Notes: a model not told the origin generated them from the letters alone. A stretch of 64,000 bases of DNA from Methanomicrobiales archaeon HGW-Methanomicrobiales-3 (GCA_002839605.1 PGYK01000006.1:1-64000); one strand, 5' to 3'. Positions 7,846 to 17,408 are shown, numbered from the stretch's first letter. Translations and numbers: made by a program.

Positions 7846-9168
7846 ATGACCCAACTGAAAACAACCAGCGTCGTCCTGCTGCTACTACTACTGGCAGGGA
7901 TGGCGATAGTACCGTACGTGAGTGCGGAAGAAGGAAATGAAGAAAGGGGAGATACAGAAGTCCTTGAAAAACTCATTGACACAAATGACATTATTGACAA
8001 AAACACAATTACGACCGACACTGCCCACAAACACGCAACCGTGATGATGGCAGAATCACTCGTGAACGGACGCGTTAATGATGACTGGCACGGTGCAATA
8101 ATAAATTCCGAACCACTGGTGATTAATGATATCAACGGAAAAGCGCTCTTCTATCAGTTCTCGGTTGAAAAGGATTCCAAACCAATCGGGCTCATTAAAA
8201 TTTCTGCAAACAAGATTCTTGGCATATCGCTTCAGGAAATTGGAGATCCAAGTACTTTTGATCCCCAACAGATTACCTTGAAAGCAATAAGCATAGCAAC
8301 AAAAGACTATCCGGAATTTACCGTTTCGTCTTCAGAAATTGTCTGTTATAATTATCCAAGCATCGGAGTCAAGATTTATCTCGTCAATTCCAACACCAGA
8401 GAACATAAAACGGTGATTTATGATGCGTACGATTACTCTGATGTTGCATTCAAAAAACCAACAAAAGAGGGTGAGTCCGGAGCATGGTCATATCTCAATG
8501 AAATTCCAGTTTCAGCTTATAACGAAAGGAGAGATAAATGGCTGAATTCTGATGCTTACGTAAACACTGTTGTTGAAACTGCATCAGGAAAGGGGATTGA
8601 CATTAATCGTCCGCGGACGATTGAGCAGGACCAGATCATTCAAAACGCAATTACCGCAGCTCAAAAGGGAGTGTTCGAAGTCGGAGAAATCCCCGGTTCG
8701 TTTCCAACTGCATATCAGGGGTATACACAGTGGTGCCAGGCAGGAACTGCTCTGGTAATCACCAAATTCTACAAACCGGACTGCCTAAGAACCATCAACG
8801 ATATCCGACTAAAAATGAATATTCCCAATGAGCAGTCTGGCGCCGATTATACGGATGAGATAAATTATTATAAAGCCTCATATGCTGGTGGCGCAGCTAA
8901 TGGCGGACTGGACAAATTCTATTCATGGTGGTCAATGACCCAGCCGCCGCTAACCTATACCAAAGTGAAGCAGGAGATTAGTGCAGGAAGGCCCATGAAG
9001 ATCGGGCAAAACGGTCATGCGAGGGCTTGTATCGGATTTAGCAAAAACCCCGATGGGGATAAATATTTCAAGTTCTCTGATACCGGAGATGCACGGATAA
9101 AATGGCTGCCTTCACCAACACTTTATAGCGATGCAACAGGGTATGAAAGCTATGCTGTTATCCAATAA
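7846..9168 (+). CDS. Secreted papain-fold (C39-like) cysteine peptidase
   Basis: The ATG at 7846 has GAGGTG 11 bases upstream and yields a clean signal peptide (about 27 residues ending near VSAEEG), so the upstream ATG at 7753 is rejected. The C-terminal third carries a papain-like arrangement: YTQWCQAGTALV with the putative nucleophile Cys297, GHARACIGF with the putative His391, and FSDTGDA with an acidic/Asn-position residue shortly after. The Gln before the Trp-Cys would form the oxyanion hole. The region before it (about 60-230) resembles a propeptide of streptopain-like secreted peptidases. An exported protease or peptidase-like inhibitor target is likely. The substrate is unknown, and loss of activity cannot be excluded. 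Confidence 0.7.
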   Translation: MTQLKTTSVVLLLLLLAGMAIVPYVSAEEGNEERGDTEVLEKLIDTNDIIDKNTITTDTAHKHATVMMAESLVNGRVNDDWHGAIINSEPLVINDINGKALFYQFSVEKDSKPIGLIKISANKILGISLQEIGDPSTFDPQQITLKAISIATKDYPEFTVSSSEIVCYNYPSIGVKIYLVNSNTREHKTVIYDAYDYSDVAFKKPTKEGESGAWSYLNEIPVSAYNERRDKWLNSDAYVNTVVETASGKGIDINRPRTIEQDQIIQNAITAAQKGVFEVGEIPGSFPTAYQGYTQWCQAGTALVITKFYKPDCLRTINDIRLKMNIPNEQSGADYTDEINYYKASYAGGAANGGLDKFYSWWSMTQPPLTYTKVKQEISAGRPMKIGQNGHARACIGFSKNPDGDKYFKFSDTGDARIKWLPSPTLYSDATGYESYAVIQ

Positions 9169-9230
9169 TTTCAACATTTTTAATTAGTTGTGATAGAAAT
9201 GATCTCCACCCATAATTTATTGAGGATTTT

Positions 9231-11072
9231 ATGAAGGCTTGCATAAATAACCAGGTTATTTTTACTTTTTTCCTTGTAATGGGATTTCTTTTACTCAATA
9301 TCTCTGCGATTGCAGCATCACCCACAACGGATATAAGAACGGTAGAACCGTCCCCTGTCGGGGGGTATTATGTCATACACTGGCCGGGAAAAAATGCAGA
9401 GGTTTTCTTTCACGACCAATTTATGGGCAGGATTGATGGTAACTCCCTTATTGTCCCCGTAGCAACAGGCATGCAAAAATATTCCAGATATTCAGTTATA
9501 TCCGGCAACCGCACACTCTTTACCGACACATTACCAGAAGCACCGGTTTCTGGAGAATATATCGAGGTTTTCCCCAGGTGGATCCAGACCAATCAGCCAC
9601 GGCCTGACGCAAATGCGTCCGTAAGAACATATCAGGTTTATTGGCCGGATGATGGCGTGTTAGTAGAAATTAACGGGGTATACCAAGGGACGATCTTTAA
9701 TGGACTTTGCAGGATAGAGATTCCCGGCCAGAATATTCCCGGGCACCCTGAATATCCAAAGACAATTTCATTAAGATATCCCGATAAGAATGTGGTACAA
9801 ACATTCTCAATAAATATCATTCCCGAAGTCGGAGGTGTGACCGACTATTATCTCTTCTGGTCTTCACCCCATATGTATCCTGATGAGCCTCCACGCAAAA
9901 GAGAGCAGAGATCAGTTCCCGGTCCACTCTGGATCAATCAATTTGATGCATCAAATCTGGACATCTCGGTCTCAAAAACCGGAGAATATGGTGCGATTGG
10001 CACAACTGATACCGGTATTGCAAGGATGTTCTCTTCGCAAGGGAATGTCCTCTGGTCATATCATGATTATGGAAAAACCCTGCTTGTTGCTGTCAGCGAA
10101 AACGGGGATTTTTGTGCCATAGCCAGCCGGAAAGATGCATGGACTGTTGAAGAGTCACAAGGGGAAATCCTCCTTGCCGGCCGGAACGGAACAATCTTTT
10201 GGAAAAAAACACTGAACCAGGGAGCCAGTAGTGTCGCAATTTCACCAGATGGATCGTCAGTTTTTGTTACAGCCGGGCAAATGATGGAAATACTGAGTGA
10301 AAATGGTGAGAGGTGGGAGAAAATTTCCATTCCGCATACCTGGTCGCCACCTGCAGTCGCAAACGGAAGATGGATTGTATCATCCGGCACAAATTCCCTA
10401 TACTATTATTCAAGCAACGGGTCACTCGTATGGAGTTACCCGGTAAGTGGAAGGATAACAGGGATTAGCCTTTCTTTGGACGGGAGCCGCGGTGCAGCAA
10501 CCAGTGATGATCACCTCTATTTTTTTACCAGGGATGGGGAGGTTATCTGGCAGAAGCCTTGGAAATACCGGTTTACGGAAATTGACATATCAGGGGACGG
10601 AGAGTATGTCACTGCGTCATCCCAGTACCGGCTTTTGTATTACAATAATCTTGGAGAACTTCTGTGGCAAAAGGAACATTCCGGCTATGTGCAGGATGTT
10701 TCTATCTCTGCCAACGGGAGCAATGTTGCCGCTGTGTTTGTCCCGGGAAATCTGCGGCTTTATAACCACGAAGGAAAAAAATTCTGGGATTACCAGTTAT
10801 CAAAAACACCACCTGCCCGCTCAAATGTTGTGTTATCAGATAACGGGAGGTTTGTTGCGGTAAATGAAGGCGGGTACCTGAATTATTTTAACGAGTGGGG
10901 AAATGCGACGGTAATTATTGATGAAGTTATCCTGAATACCACAATCTCAACAAAGGAACTGAGTGATGTCTCGTCTCATTCAACACCAGCATCATCTCCG
11001 CTATCAGTATTTTTCGTGATCGCAGCGCTGTTGCTGTGTGCGATAATTATTTTCTGTTGGAAAAAGATATGA
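9231..11072 (+). CDS. Secreted beta-propeller protein with C-terminal membrane anchor
   Basis: A 613-residue protein with a signal peptide (FTFFLVMGFLLLNISAIAAS). Two beta-rich repeats (about 30-200) share the pattern YxVxWPG...VEVxxNG...G; then comes a propeller of WD40/PQQ-like blades (about 235-560) with recurrent motifs such as VAVSENGDFCAIAS, VAISPDGSSVFVTA and ISLSLDGSRGAATS. The C-terminal segment FVIAALLLCAIIIFCW plus KKI anchors it to the membrane. The propeller therefore faces outward, where it may bind proteins or glycans. It follows the secreted peptidase by 62 bases in the same direction and may be co-expressed. A protein of similar design lies at 17608. Confidence 0.75.
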   Translation: MKACINNQVIFTFFLVMGFLLLNISAIAASPTTDIRTVEPSPVGGYYVIHWPGKNAEVFFHDQFMGRIDGNSLIVPVATGMQKYSRYSVISGNRTLFTDTLPEAPVSGEYIEVFPRWIQTNQPRPDANASVRTYQVYWPDDGVLVEINGVYQGTIFNGLCRIEIPGQNIPGHPEYPKTISLRYPDKNVVQTFSINIIPEVGGVTDYYLFWSSPHMYPDEPPRKREQRSVPGPLWINQFDASNLDISVSKTGEYGAIGTTDTGIARMFSSQGNVLWSYHDYGKTLLVAVSENGDFCAIASRKDAWTVEESQGEILLAGRNGTIFWKKTLNQGASSVAISPDGSSVFVTAGQMMEILSENGERWEKISIPHTWSPPAVANGRWIVSSGTNSLYYYSSNGSLVWSYPVSGRITGISLSLDGSRGAATSDDHLYFFTRDGEVIWQKPWKYRFTEIDISGDGEYVTASSQYRLLYYNNLGELLWQKEHSGYVQDVSISANGSNVAAVFVPGNLRLYNHEGKKFWDYQLSKTPPARSNVVLSDNGRFVAVNEGGYLNYFNEWGNATVIIDEVILNTTISTKELSDVSSHSTPASSPLSVFFVIAALLLCAIIIFCWKKI

Positions 11073-11464
11073 CCGGAAAAAGCGGACAATGTTTGAACTT
11101 GTAGTATTCGGAAGCCGGTCTGGACCCGGATGATTTGGAATGACAGCCTAAAAACAGGTGTTTCCTTTCATTCTCAGTACGGCAGCCCAAATTATCGAGC
11201 GTTTGATCTTCCCAAAAGACCCATATTAACACGGTATCCCACACAACCATTTCCCGACAAAGAATCCGGGGAAATCACATGGATTGGACACGGCAACTAA
11301 CACGCTTTTTCACGAAACTGAAACGAGTTTAGGGCCGGGGCCACATTCGTGGCGATAATTCTCCGGCGGGGATATGAATCGCAGGGGAATTGACCTTCGC
11401 AGTGGCGGGGGGTTCCCCTTTGAAAAAGATAAATGGGGGAGAGGGAGCCGGCAAAAAAGGTGTG

Positions 11465-11562
11465 GGGAACCCCCTCTCACGCAATTGCCAGCCCCCACGC
11501 AAAAACAGCCACCGTAAACCTTCCCGGTTTTCACTTAGGAATCCGGAATGGTGAGGGAGGTC
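11465..11562. repeat. Divergent family B element
   Basis: This matches the interior of the element at 7158-7274: CCCCTCTCAC, then CAGCCCCCACGC, a CCCGGTTTTC block and GGAATCCGGAATGG before a G-rich end that is inverted relative to the start. The outermost TGTACCC termini are not preserved. The 11073-11940 spacer contains this copy, repeat D at 11625 and the leader of the next gene; no gene is seen in it. Confidence 0.55.
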
Positions 11563-11624
11563 CGGGATTTGATGATGAGGATATCTGGCCGGCCTACGCG
11601 GGGGGAGTGGGGGGATGGGACCGG

Positions 11625-11642
11625 GGGGGTGATCCGGAGGGG
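11625..11642 (+). repeat. 18-base repeat D, copy 2
   Basis: GGGGGTGATCCGGAGGGG, identical to 6124-6141 and preceded by a similar run of G-rich sequence. It lies about 100 bases before the TATA box of the PIN-ATPase gene. Confidence 0.6.
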
Positions 11643-11738
11643 ACACGATAATCGGAGGATGCGACAATGGAATGGCCCGGGATTATTTTTTTCAGCATCG
11701 TTTTGAGATCGATTGCACCACCCCCACTTCCCCTCACG

Positions 11739-11747
11739 CTTATAAAC
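11739..11747 (+). promoter_or_regulatory. TATA box upstream of the PIN-ATPase gene
   Basis: CTTATAAAC is a good archaeal TATA element. Transcription would begin about 25 bases later, giving a leader of roughly 170 bases before the ATG at 11941. Confidence 0.55.
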
Positions 11748-11770
11748 CCTGTGGTCTAATATCAATTCAT

Positions 11771-11859
11771 CAACGATCCAAAGCATCGTTGAATAGAATA
11801 TCCGGTACATCGCGGTCTTGCAAGACGCGGGTACAGGAAAAGGGGAGAGTACGATCCCC
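11771..11859 (+). promoter_or_regulatory. Structured leader with three consecutive hairpins
   Basis: Three inverted repeats follow one another in the predicted leader. CAACGAT (11771-11777) pairs with ATCGTTG (11785-11791) over a 7-base loop. GTCT (11815-11818) and AGAC (11823-11826) close TGCA, with flanking CGC/GCG. GGGGA (11842-11846) pairs with TCCCC (11855-11859). This could be a cis-acting RNA or a processing site. It matches no riboswitch class I recognise. Confidence 0.4.
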
Positions 11860-11940
11860 GTAACCTTCCCGATACAAAAACTCCAGATAGTGAATAGCAT
11901 ATGAGACCATACCATAGAAGACCATACGGTGATAATTTTC

Positions 11941-13902
11941 ATGATACTCGTACCAGATACCAGCGTCCTTATCGACGGGCGCATAACCTCAATGATAAAA
12001 GCCGGTGAATACCAGGGTGCAACAATAATCGTCCCGGAAGCAGTGATCGCAGAACTCGAGGCCCAGGCCAACAACGGGCGCGAGATCGGGTTCAGCGGGC
12101 TCAACGAGCTCCAGTCGCTGTGCAGAATGGCCGAAGAAAAAACCATTGAACTCAAATTCTCCGGTATCCGGCCATCGCTCGAACAGGTAAAACTCGCCAG
12201 TGGCGGCGAGATCGACGCGATGATTCGGAGTATCGCCATCGAGAACTCTGCACGCTTCATCACAAGCGACAACGTGCAGGCCGAGGTGGCCCGGGCCAAG
12301 GGGCTCGATGTCATCTACTTAAAACCCCAGGTATCCGATTTTGTCCCGCTCGCCATCGACCAGTTCTTTGACGAGCACACCATCGCGGTGTACTTAAAGG
12401 AACGCGTCAGCCCGACTGCCAAGAAAGGCTCCATCAACGACATGAAGCTCGCCAAGATCCGCGACGCGCCCACAAGCGAGTACGAACTCCGCATGATGGC
12501 GCAGGAGATCCTTGAGCGGGCCAAGCGCGACCCCGACGGCTTCATCGAGATCGAGAAGCGCGGCGTCACCGTTGTCCAGATCGGATCCATGCGGATCGCC
12601 ATCACCCGCCGCCCGTTCTCGGACGGCATGGAGATAACCGCAGTCCGGCCCATCGTGGACGTGACCTTGAAAGACTACCGGAAGTCCGAGCTCATCTCGA
12701 AGCGGATCCTCTCCGAGAAGCAGGGCCTCCTCATCGTCGGCGCTCCCGGCTGCGGCAAGACCACGCTCGCCCAGAGCATCGCAACCTTCCTCTCGGACGC
12801 AGGCCACGTGGTCAAGACCATGGAAGCCCCCCGCGAACTCCAGGTGCCCGACAACATCACCCAGTACACCACCCTTGACGGCAGCATGTCCAACACCGCC
12901 GAGGTGCTCATGCTCGTCCGGCCCGACTTCGTCATCTTCGACGAGCTCCGGAAGACCGAGGACTTCAGTGTCTTCTCAGACATGCGCCTTGCCGGCATCG
13001 GCATGATCGGCGTCACCCACGCAAACGGCGTCCGGGACGCCCTCCAGCGGTTCAGCGACCGCGTGGACTTCTCCGTCATCCCCCAGATCATCAACACCAT
13101 CATCTTCCTCCAGCAGGGGATCATCACCAGGATCTACGATGTCAACTTCACCATCAAGGTGCCCGAAGGCATGGCAGGCGAAGTTCACCTCCGGCCCGTC
13201 ACCACCATCTCCGACCACGAGACCGGCGAACTGGTCATCGATGTCTTCCGGTACGATGGCGAGACCATCGTGATGCCGGTCATTCCGGGCATTGCAGCAG
13301 CCCCCGGGCCTGCCAGCGCAGCCAAACCCCTCCCGCCGGTCCAGCAGATCGGCCAGCCGGTCACCACCCCGCAGGCACCGCGTTCACCCGCTGCCGAGCC
13401 AAAGAACGAGAACGACGACCGGCCCGGCTGGAGACTCACCGAGAAAGAGATCCAGCGCGAGATCGGGCGGTACACTGAAGGGTTCGTAGACGTCCAGATG
13501 GTCTCCGACACCAAAGCCATCGTGTACATCGATGACAAGGACGTTCCCGCTGCAATCGGCAAAGGCGGCAAGAACATCTCCGCCATCGTCAACAAGCTCG
13601 GTGTCGGTATCGACATCAAGCCCCGGTCCGAGTTCGACCGGCAGCAGACCGTCAAGCCGGCTGCCGAAGAGGAGATCAACCTTGGCGGCGGGATAAAGAT
13701 CCAGACCGACAAGAAGCAGCTCACCATCCTTGCACCCTCCGAGAGCGGCAGGATCGTGGATGTCTTTGCCGGCAAAGAGTACCTCTTCACGGCAACCGTG
13801 AACGAGCAGGGCGAGATCCACTTAGCCAAGAACTCGAGCATTGCGCAGGAGATGATCCGGCGCTTCACCAACAACGAGAACATCAAATTACGGCCGGTAT
13901 AA
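11941..13902 (+). CDS. PIN domain - secretion-type ATPase - KH domain protein
   Basis: The ATG at 11941 is chosen because GGTGAT lies eight bases upstream; a GTG at 11929 overlaps that site. The product has 653 residues. An N-terminal PIN nuclease-like domain (about 1-125, VPDTSVLIDGRI with conserved Asp) is followed by a VirB11/PilT-like ATPase core with Walker A GAPGCGKTT (about 267-275), Walker B DFVIFDEL (about 329-336) and a conserved THANG His box. A C-terminal KH domain carries IGKGGKN. This three-domain architecture is widespread and conserved in archaea and is thought to act on RNA, but its substrate is not established. It is followed after 24 bases by leuS. Confidence 0.9.
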   Translation: MILVPDTSVLIDGRITSMIKAGEYQGATIIVPEAVIAELEAQANNGREIGFSGLNELQSLCRMAEEKTIELKFSGIRPSLEQVKLASGGEIDAMIRSIAIENSARFITSDNVQAEVARAKGLDVIYLKPQVSDFVPLAIDQFFDEHTIAVYLKERVSPTAKKGSINDMKLAKIRDAPTSEYELRMMAQEILERAKRDPDGFIEIEKRGVTVVQIGSMRIAITRRPFSDGMEITAVRPIVDVTLKDYRKSELISKRILSEKQGLLIVGAPGCGKTTLAQSIATFLSDAGHVVKTMEAPRELQVPDNITQYTTLDGSMSNTAEVLMLVRPDFVIFDELRKTEDFSVFSDMRLAGIGMIGVTHANGVRDALQRFSDRVDFSVIPQIINTIIFLQQGIITRIYDVNFTIKVPEGMAGEVHLRPVTTISDHETGELVIDVFRYDGETIVMPVIPGIAAAPGPASAAKPLPPVQQIGQPVTTPQAPRSPAAEPKNENDDRPGWRLTEKEIQREIGRYTEGFVDVQMVSDTKAIVYIDDKDVPAAIGKGGKNISAIVNKLGVGIDIKPRSEFDRQQTVKPAAEEEINLGGGIKIQTDKKQLTILAPSESGRIVDVFAGKEYLFTATVNEQGEIHLAKNSSIAQEMIRRFTNNENIKLRPV

Positions 13903-13926
13903 CACGATACTTTACGGGGGATTAAC

Positions 13927-16713
13927 GTGGGAGAATTCAATCTTTCGAAATTTGAAGAAGAGGCACACGAACGCTGGCTGCACGCCTTTGAACCCGACCC
14001 GGGGAACAAGGAGAAGTTCTACATCAACGTAGCCTTCCCCTACCCGAGCGGGGCCATGCACGTGGGCCACGGCCGCACCTACATCGTGCCGGACGTGGTT
14101 GCCCGGTTCTGGCGGATGAAGGGCCGGCAGGTCCTCTTCCCCATGGGGTTCCACGTCACCGGGGCACCGGTGGTTGGGATCTCGAAACGGATCGCCAACA
14201 AGGACGAGAAGACCATCCGGCTCTACCGCGACCTGTACCGCGTGCCGCAGAACGTGCTCGACGGGTTTGTCGACCCGCTCGTCATCGTGAAGCACTTTGC
14301 TAACGAGTACCAGCGCGTGATGACCGACTGCGGCCTCTCGATCGACTGGCGCCGCCGGTTCATTACCGTTGACCCGAGCTACTCAAAGTTCATCGAGTGG
14401 CAGTGGCAGCATCTCTACGATGCCGGCCATGTCATCAAGGGTGCCCACCCGGTCAGGTACTGCACGGTTGACGACAACCCGGTCGGCGACCACGACCTGC
14501 TCGAAGGCGACAAGGCCGAAGTGATCAAGTTCACGATGATCATGTTCCGGTACGGCGACGCGTTCATCCCGTGCGCAACCCTCCGGCCCGAGACCATCCA
14601 CGGGGTCACGAACCTCTGGGCAAACCCGACGGTCACGTACGTGAAGGCAATCGTGGACGGTAAGGCCTGGATTGTCAGTAAGGAAGCAGCAGAGAAACTT
14701 GCCCTCCAGGACCACACGGTCGGGATCCGGGAAGAGATCAAGGGTTCCGATCTGGTTGACAAGACCGTCAGCCACCCGCTCTGCGGCGACGTCCGGATCC
14801 TCCCCGCCGGATTCGTGGACCCCGACATGGCAAGCGGCATGGTCATGAGCGTTCCCGCCCATGCCCCGTTCGATTACATCGCGCTCCGCGATCTCCAGCA
14901 GCAGGGGAAGTACACGGATATTAAGCCCGTCCCGCTCATCAAAGTCGAGGGCTATGGCGAGATCCCGGCACAGCACGCGGTCGAGAAGGCCGGCATCAAA
15001 GACCAGCTCGACCCGCGGATGGACGCACTCACGCAGGAGATCTACTCGGCCGAGTTTTCAAAGGGCAAACTCTTCGAGAAGTACGGCGGCAAACCGGTCC
15101 GGGTTGCCCGCGACGAAGTTGCCGAGCTCATGACCGAGAAGTATGACTCGGTCGTGATGTACGAGTTCGACCAGCGACCCGTGGTCTGCCGGTGCGGCAA
15201 CCGGGTCAGGGTCAAGATCCTCCACGACCAGTGGTTCTTAAAGTACAGCGACCCGGCCTGGAAGCAGGAGGTCTCGGACCACTTAAAGGACATGGACCTT
15301 GTTCCCCCCGAGGTCCGCGTCGAGTTCGACCGGACGGTTGACTGGCTCAAGGACTGGGCCTGCACCCGGCGTGTGGGTCTCGGCACCCGGTTCCCGTGGG
15401 ATAAGGAGCAGCTCATCGAGCCGCTCTCGGACTCAACGGTCTACATGGCGTATTACACCATCGCCCACCGGATCCACGAGATCGATTCAAAACTCTTAAC
15501 CCCCGAAGTCTTCGATTACATCTTCCTCGGGAAGGAGAACAGGGAACTGCCCGAGAAGAAGAAACTCGATGCGATGAGGAAGGAGTTCCTGTACTGGTAC
15601 CCCTACGACTTCCGGTTCTCGGCCAAGGATCTGATCTCAAACCACCTGACGTTCCAGATCTTCCACCACTGTACGGTCTTTGAAGGCCAGAAGGACAAGC
15701 TCCCGAAGGGCATGGTCGTCTTCGGCATGGGCCTGTTGAACGGCGCCAAGATGTCGAGCTCGAAGGGCAACGTCTTCCTGCTCGAAGATGCGGTCACGGA
15801 GTTCGGGGCCGACACCGTCCGGATGTTTCTGATGGGCAGCGCCGAGCCGTGGCAGGACTTTGACTGGCGAAACGAGCTCGTTCTCTCCACAAAGAAGCAG
15901 ATCGAGCGGTTCTACAACACGGTCTCTGATATCCGAAATGCCAATGGCGAGCCGGGCGACATCGACCGCTGGCTGATGAGCCGGCTCCAGGCGCATATCG
16001 CCCGGACCACCGATGCCCTCGACCACTTCCAGACCCGGCAGGCATTGCAGGAGTCCTACTTCGGGATCGAGAGCGACCTGAAGTGGTACCGCCGCCGGCT
16101 CGGGAAGGACGCGGCCGGCAGCCGCGAGCTCCACACGCTCTGTTCGGTCTGGACCCGGCTGCTTGCCCCGTTCATCCCGTTCACGGCAGAGACCCTCTGG
16201 AAGGAGATAGGCGGCGAAGGGCTGGTCTCGTTTGCGGACTGGCCGGTTGCCAACCCGCAGCTCATGGACGAGAAGGCTGAGCTTGCCGAGGAGCTCCTGC
16301 TCCGGACAGTCGAGGATATCGAGTCGATCTTAAAGCTCATCCAGATGAAGCCGACAGCGATCACGATCGCCCTTGCACCGGCATGGAAGCACGACATCTT
16401 CCGCATGACGGCAACGGCTGCCGACAAGAACACCGTCGTGAAGGAGATCATGAAGGACGAGGCGATGCGCAAACGCGGCAAGGCGGCAACCGATGCGGCA
16501 AAGCAGGTAACGACCCTCATCCACCGGCTCCCGCCCTATGTTGTCGAACCGCTCGCCCGCGATCCGATCGACGAGAAGGCGGTCTTCGAGGCGGCAAAGA
16601 ACTTCCTGGAAGCCGAGTTCGGCGTTGCGGTGCACATCGCGATGGCTGAAGAGAGCGGGCACACCAAGGCGGCAACGGCGCTGCCGTTCAAGCCGGCGAT
16701 TGTGATTGAGTAA
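13927..16713 (+). CDS. leuS: Leucyl-tRNA synthetase
   Basis: A class I aminoacyl-tRNA synthetase that charges tRNA-Leu. It has 928 residues, starting from a GTG. The HIGH box appears as HVGH (45-48) after PYPSGAM, the KMSKS loop as KMSSSK at about 608-613, and the large CP1 editing domain is inserted between them (about 170-420, including RPETIHGVTNLW and VPAHAPFDY). The layout is the archaeal/eukaryotic type rather than bacterial. The C-terminal anticodon-binding and tRNA-contact domains are complete. It lies 24 bases downstream of the PIN-ATPase-KH gene and is probably co-transcribed with it. Confidence 0.98.
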   Translation: MGEFNLSKFEEEAHERWLHAFEPDPGNKEKFYINVAFPYPSGAMHVGHGRTYIVPDVVARFWRMKGRQVLFPMGFHVTGAPVVGISKRIANKDEKTIRLYRDLYRVPQNVLDGFVDPLVIVKHFANEYQRVMTDCGLSIDWRRRFITVDPSYSKFIEWQWQHLYDAGHVIKGAHPVRYCTVDDNPVGDHDLLEGDKAEVIKFTMIMFRYGDAFIPCATLRPETIHGVTNLWANPTVTYVKAIVDGKAWIVSKEAAEKLALQDHTVGIREEIKGSDLVDKTVSHPLCGDVRILPAGFVDPDMASGMVMSVPAHAPFDYIALRDLQQQGKYTDIKPVPLIKVEGYGEIPAQHAVEKAGIKDQLDPRMDALTQEIYSAEFSKGKLFEKYGGKPVRVARDEVAELMTEKYDSVVMYEFDQRPVVCRCGNRVRVKILHDQWFLKYSDPAWKQEVSDHLKDMDLVPPEVRVEFDRTVDWLKDWACTRRVGLGTRFPWDKEQLIEPLSDSTVYMAYYTIAHRIHEIDSKLLTPEVFDYIFLGKENRELPEKKKLDAMRKEFLYWYPYDFRFSAKDLISNHLTFQIFHHCTVFEGQKDKLPKGMVVFGMGLLNGAKMSSSKGNVFLLEDAVTEFGADTVRMFLMGSAEPWQDFDWRNELVLSTKKQIERFYNTVSDIRNANGEPGDIDRWLMSRLQAHIARTTDALDHFQTRQALQESYFGIESDLKWYRRRLGKDAAGSRELHTLCSVWTRLLAPFIPFTAETLWKEIGGEGLVSFADWPVANPQLMDEKAELAEELLLRTVEDIESILKLIQMKPTAITIALAPAWKHDIFRMTATAADKNTVVKEIMKDEAMRKRGKAATDAAKQVTTLIHRLPPYVVEPLARDPIDEKAVFEAAKNFLEAEFGVAVHIAMAEESGHTKAATALPFKPAIVIE

Positions 16714-16774
16714 TTCTCTTTTTTTGCAACCATGCTTTTTTTACCGTGCACTTCCATCATCTTGTATCAGTACC

Positions 16775-17065
16775 ATGAAGACTGCGGACGAGATCCGGGC
16801 AATTCTGCGTGAGTGCCTGCCGGAGATCCGGGAAAAATACGGCGTTACATCAATCGGCGTTTTCGGGTCGTACGCCCGCGGGGAAGCTGATTCGGGAAGC
16901 GATATCGACCTTATCGTGGAGTTCGATCGTCCCATCGGCTGGGAACTGGTGGATCTTACCGATCTCCTTGAGAGCCGTCTCGGGCAGCGGGTCGATCTTG
17001 TCCTTCGGCGGTCCCTTCACCCTCTCCTCCGCGACACGATCCTTGCCGAGGCACGGTATGCATGA
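16775..17065 (+). CDS. mntA: MntA-type minimal nucleotidyltransferase antitoxin
   Basis: A 96-residue minimal nucleotidyltransferase. The motif FGSYARGEA with Gly31-Ser32 and SDIDLIVEF with Asp43 and Asp45 forms the metal and nucleotide site. In characterised MntA/HepT pairs this enzyme adds AMP units to a Tyr of the HEPN toxin and so inactivates it. The ATG at 16775 is chosen; the frame is open from 16706, but the extra residues are not family-like. It overlaps hepT by four bases (ATGA). The partner is frameshifted, so the pair may be degenerate. Confidence 0.88.
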   Translation: MKTADEIRAILRECLPEIREKYGVTSIGVFGSYARGEADSGSDIDLIVEFDRPIGWELVDLTDLLESRLGQRVDLVLRRSLHPLLRDTILAEARYA

Positions 17066-17408
17066 CCGCACGATCCCCGCTCCTGTATCTTTCCGAGATG
17101 CTTGCTTCCATGGAGAAGATCGGGCGCTATACTGACGGGGTCACCTACGATGAATTTATCGAAAAGGAGCAGCTGATCGATGCTGTAGAGCGGAATATCG
17201 AGAAGATTGGCGAAGCAGCGGCGGGCGTGCCAGAGGAGATCCGGCAGAAGTATCCCAATGTCCCTTGGAAAACTATCGTAGGATTGAGGAACAAGGTCAT
17301 CCATCACTATTTTGCTGTCGATACTGAGGTCATCTGGCAGATTGCAACAAAAATATCCCGGAGACAAAGGGGAAGATCGCAGATATCCTTGAGGATACCC
17401 GTCCATAA
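17062..17408 (+). pseudogene. hepT: HepT-type HEPN toxin, frameshifted near the C-terminus
   Basis: HEPN ribonuclease toxin partner of MntA. Residues 1-95 are intact, including the RX4HXY motif: Arg76, Asn77, His81 and Tyr83 in LRNKVIHHY. After IATK the frame leaves the family pattern. Adding one base in the A-run at about 17349-17353 restores a typical ending (NIPETKGKIADILEDTRP) with a TAA at 17406-17408. The 347-base length is one short of a whole number of codons. Without the correction the frame runs into the propeller gene. It is either a true mutation or a one-base assembly error. The active site lies upstream of the lesion. Confidence 0.8.
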
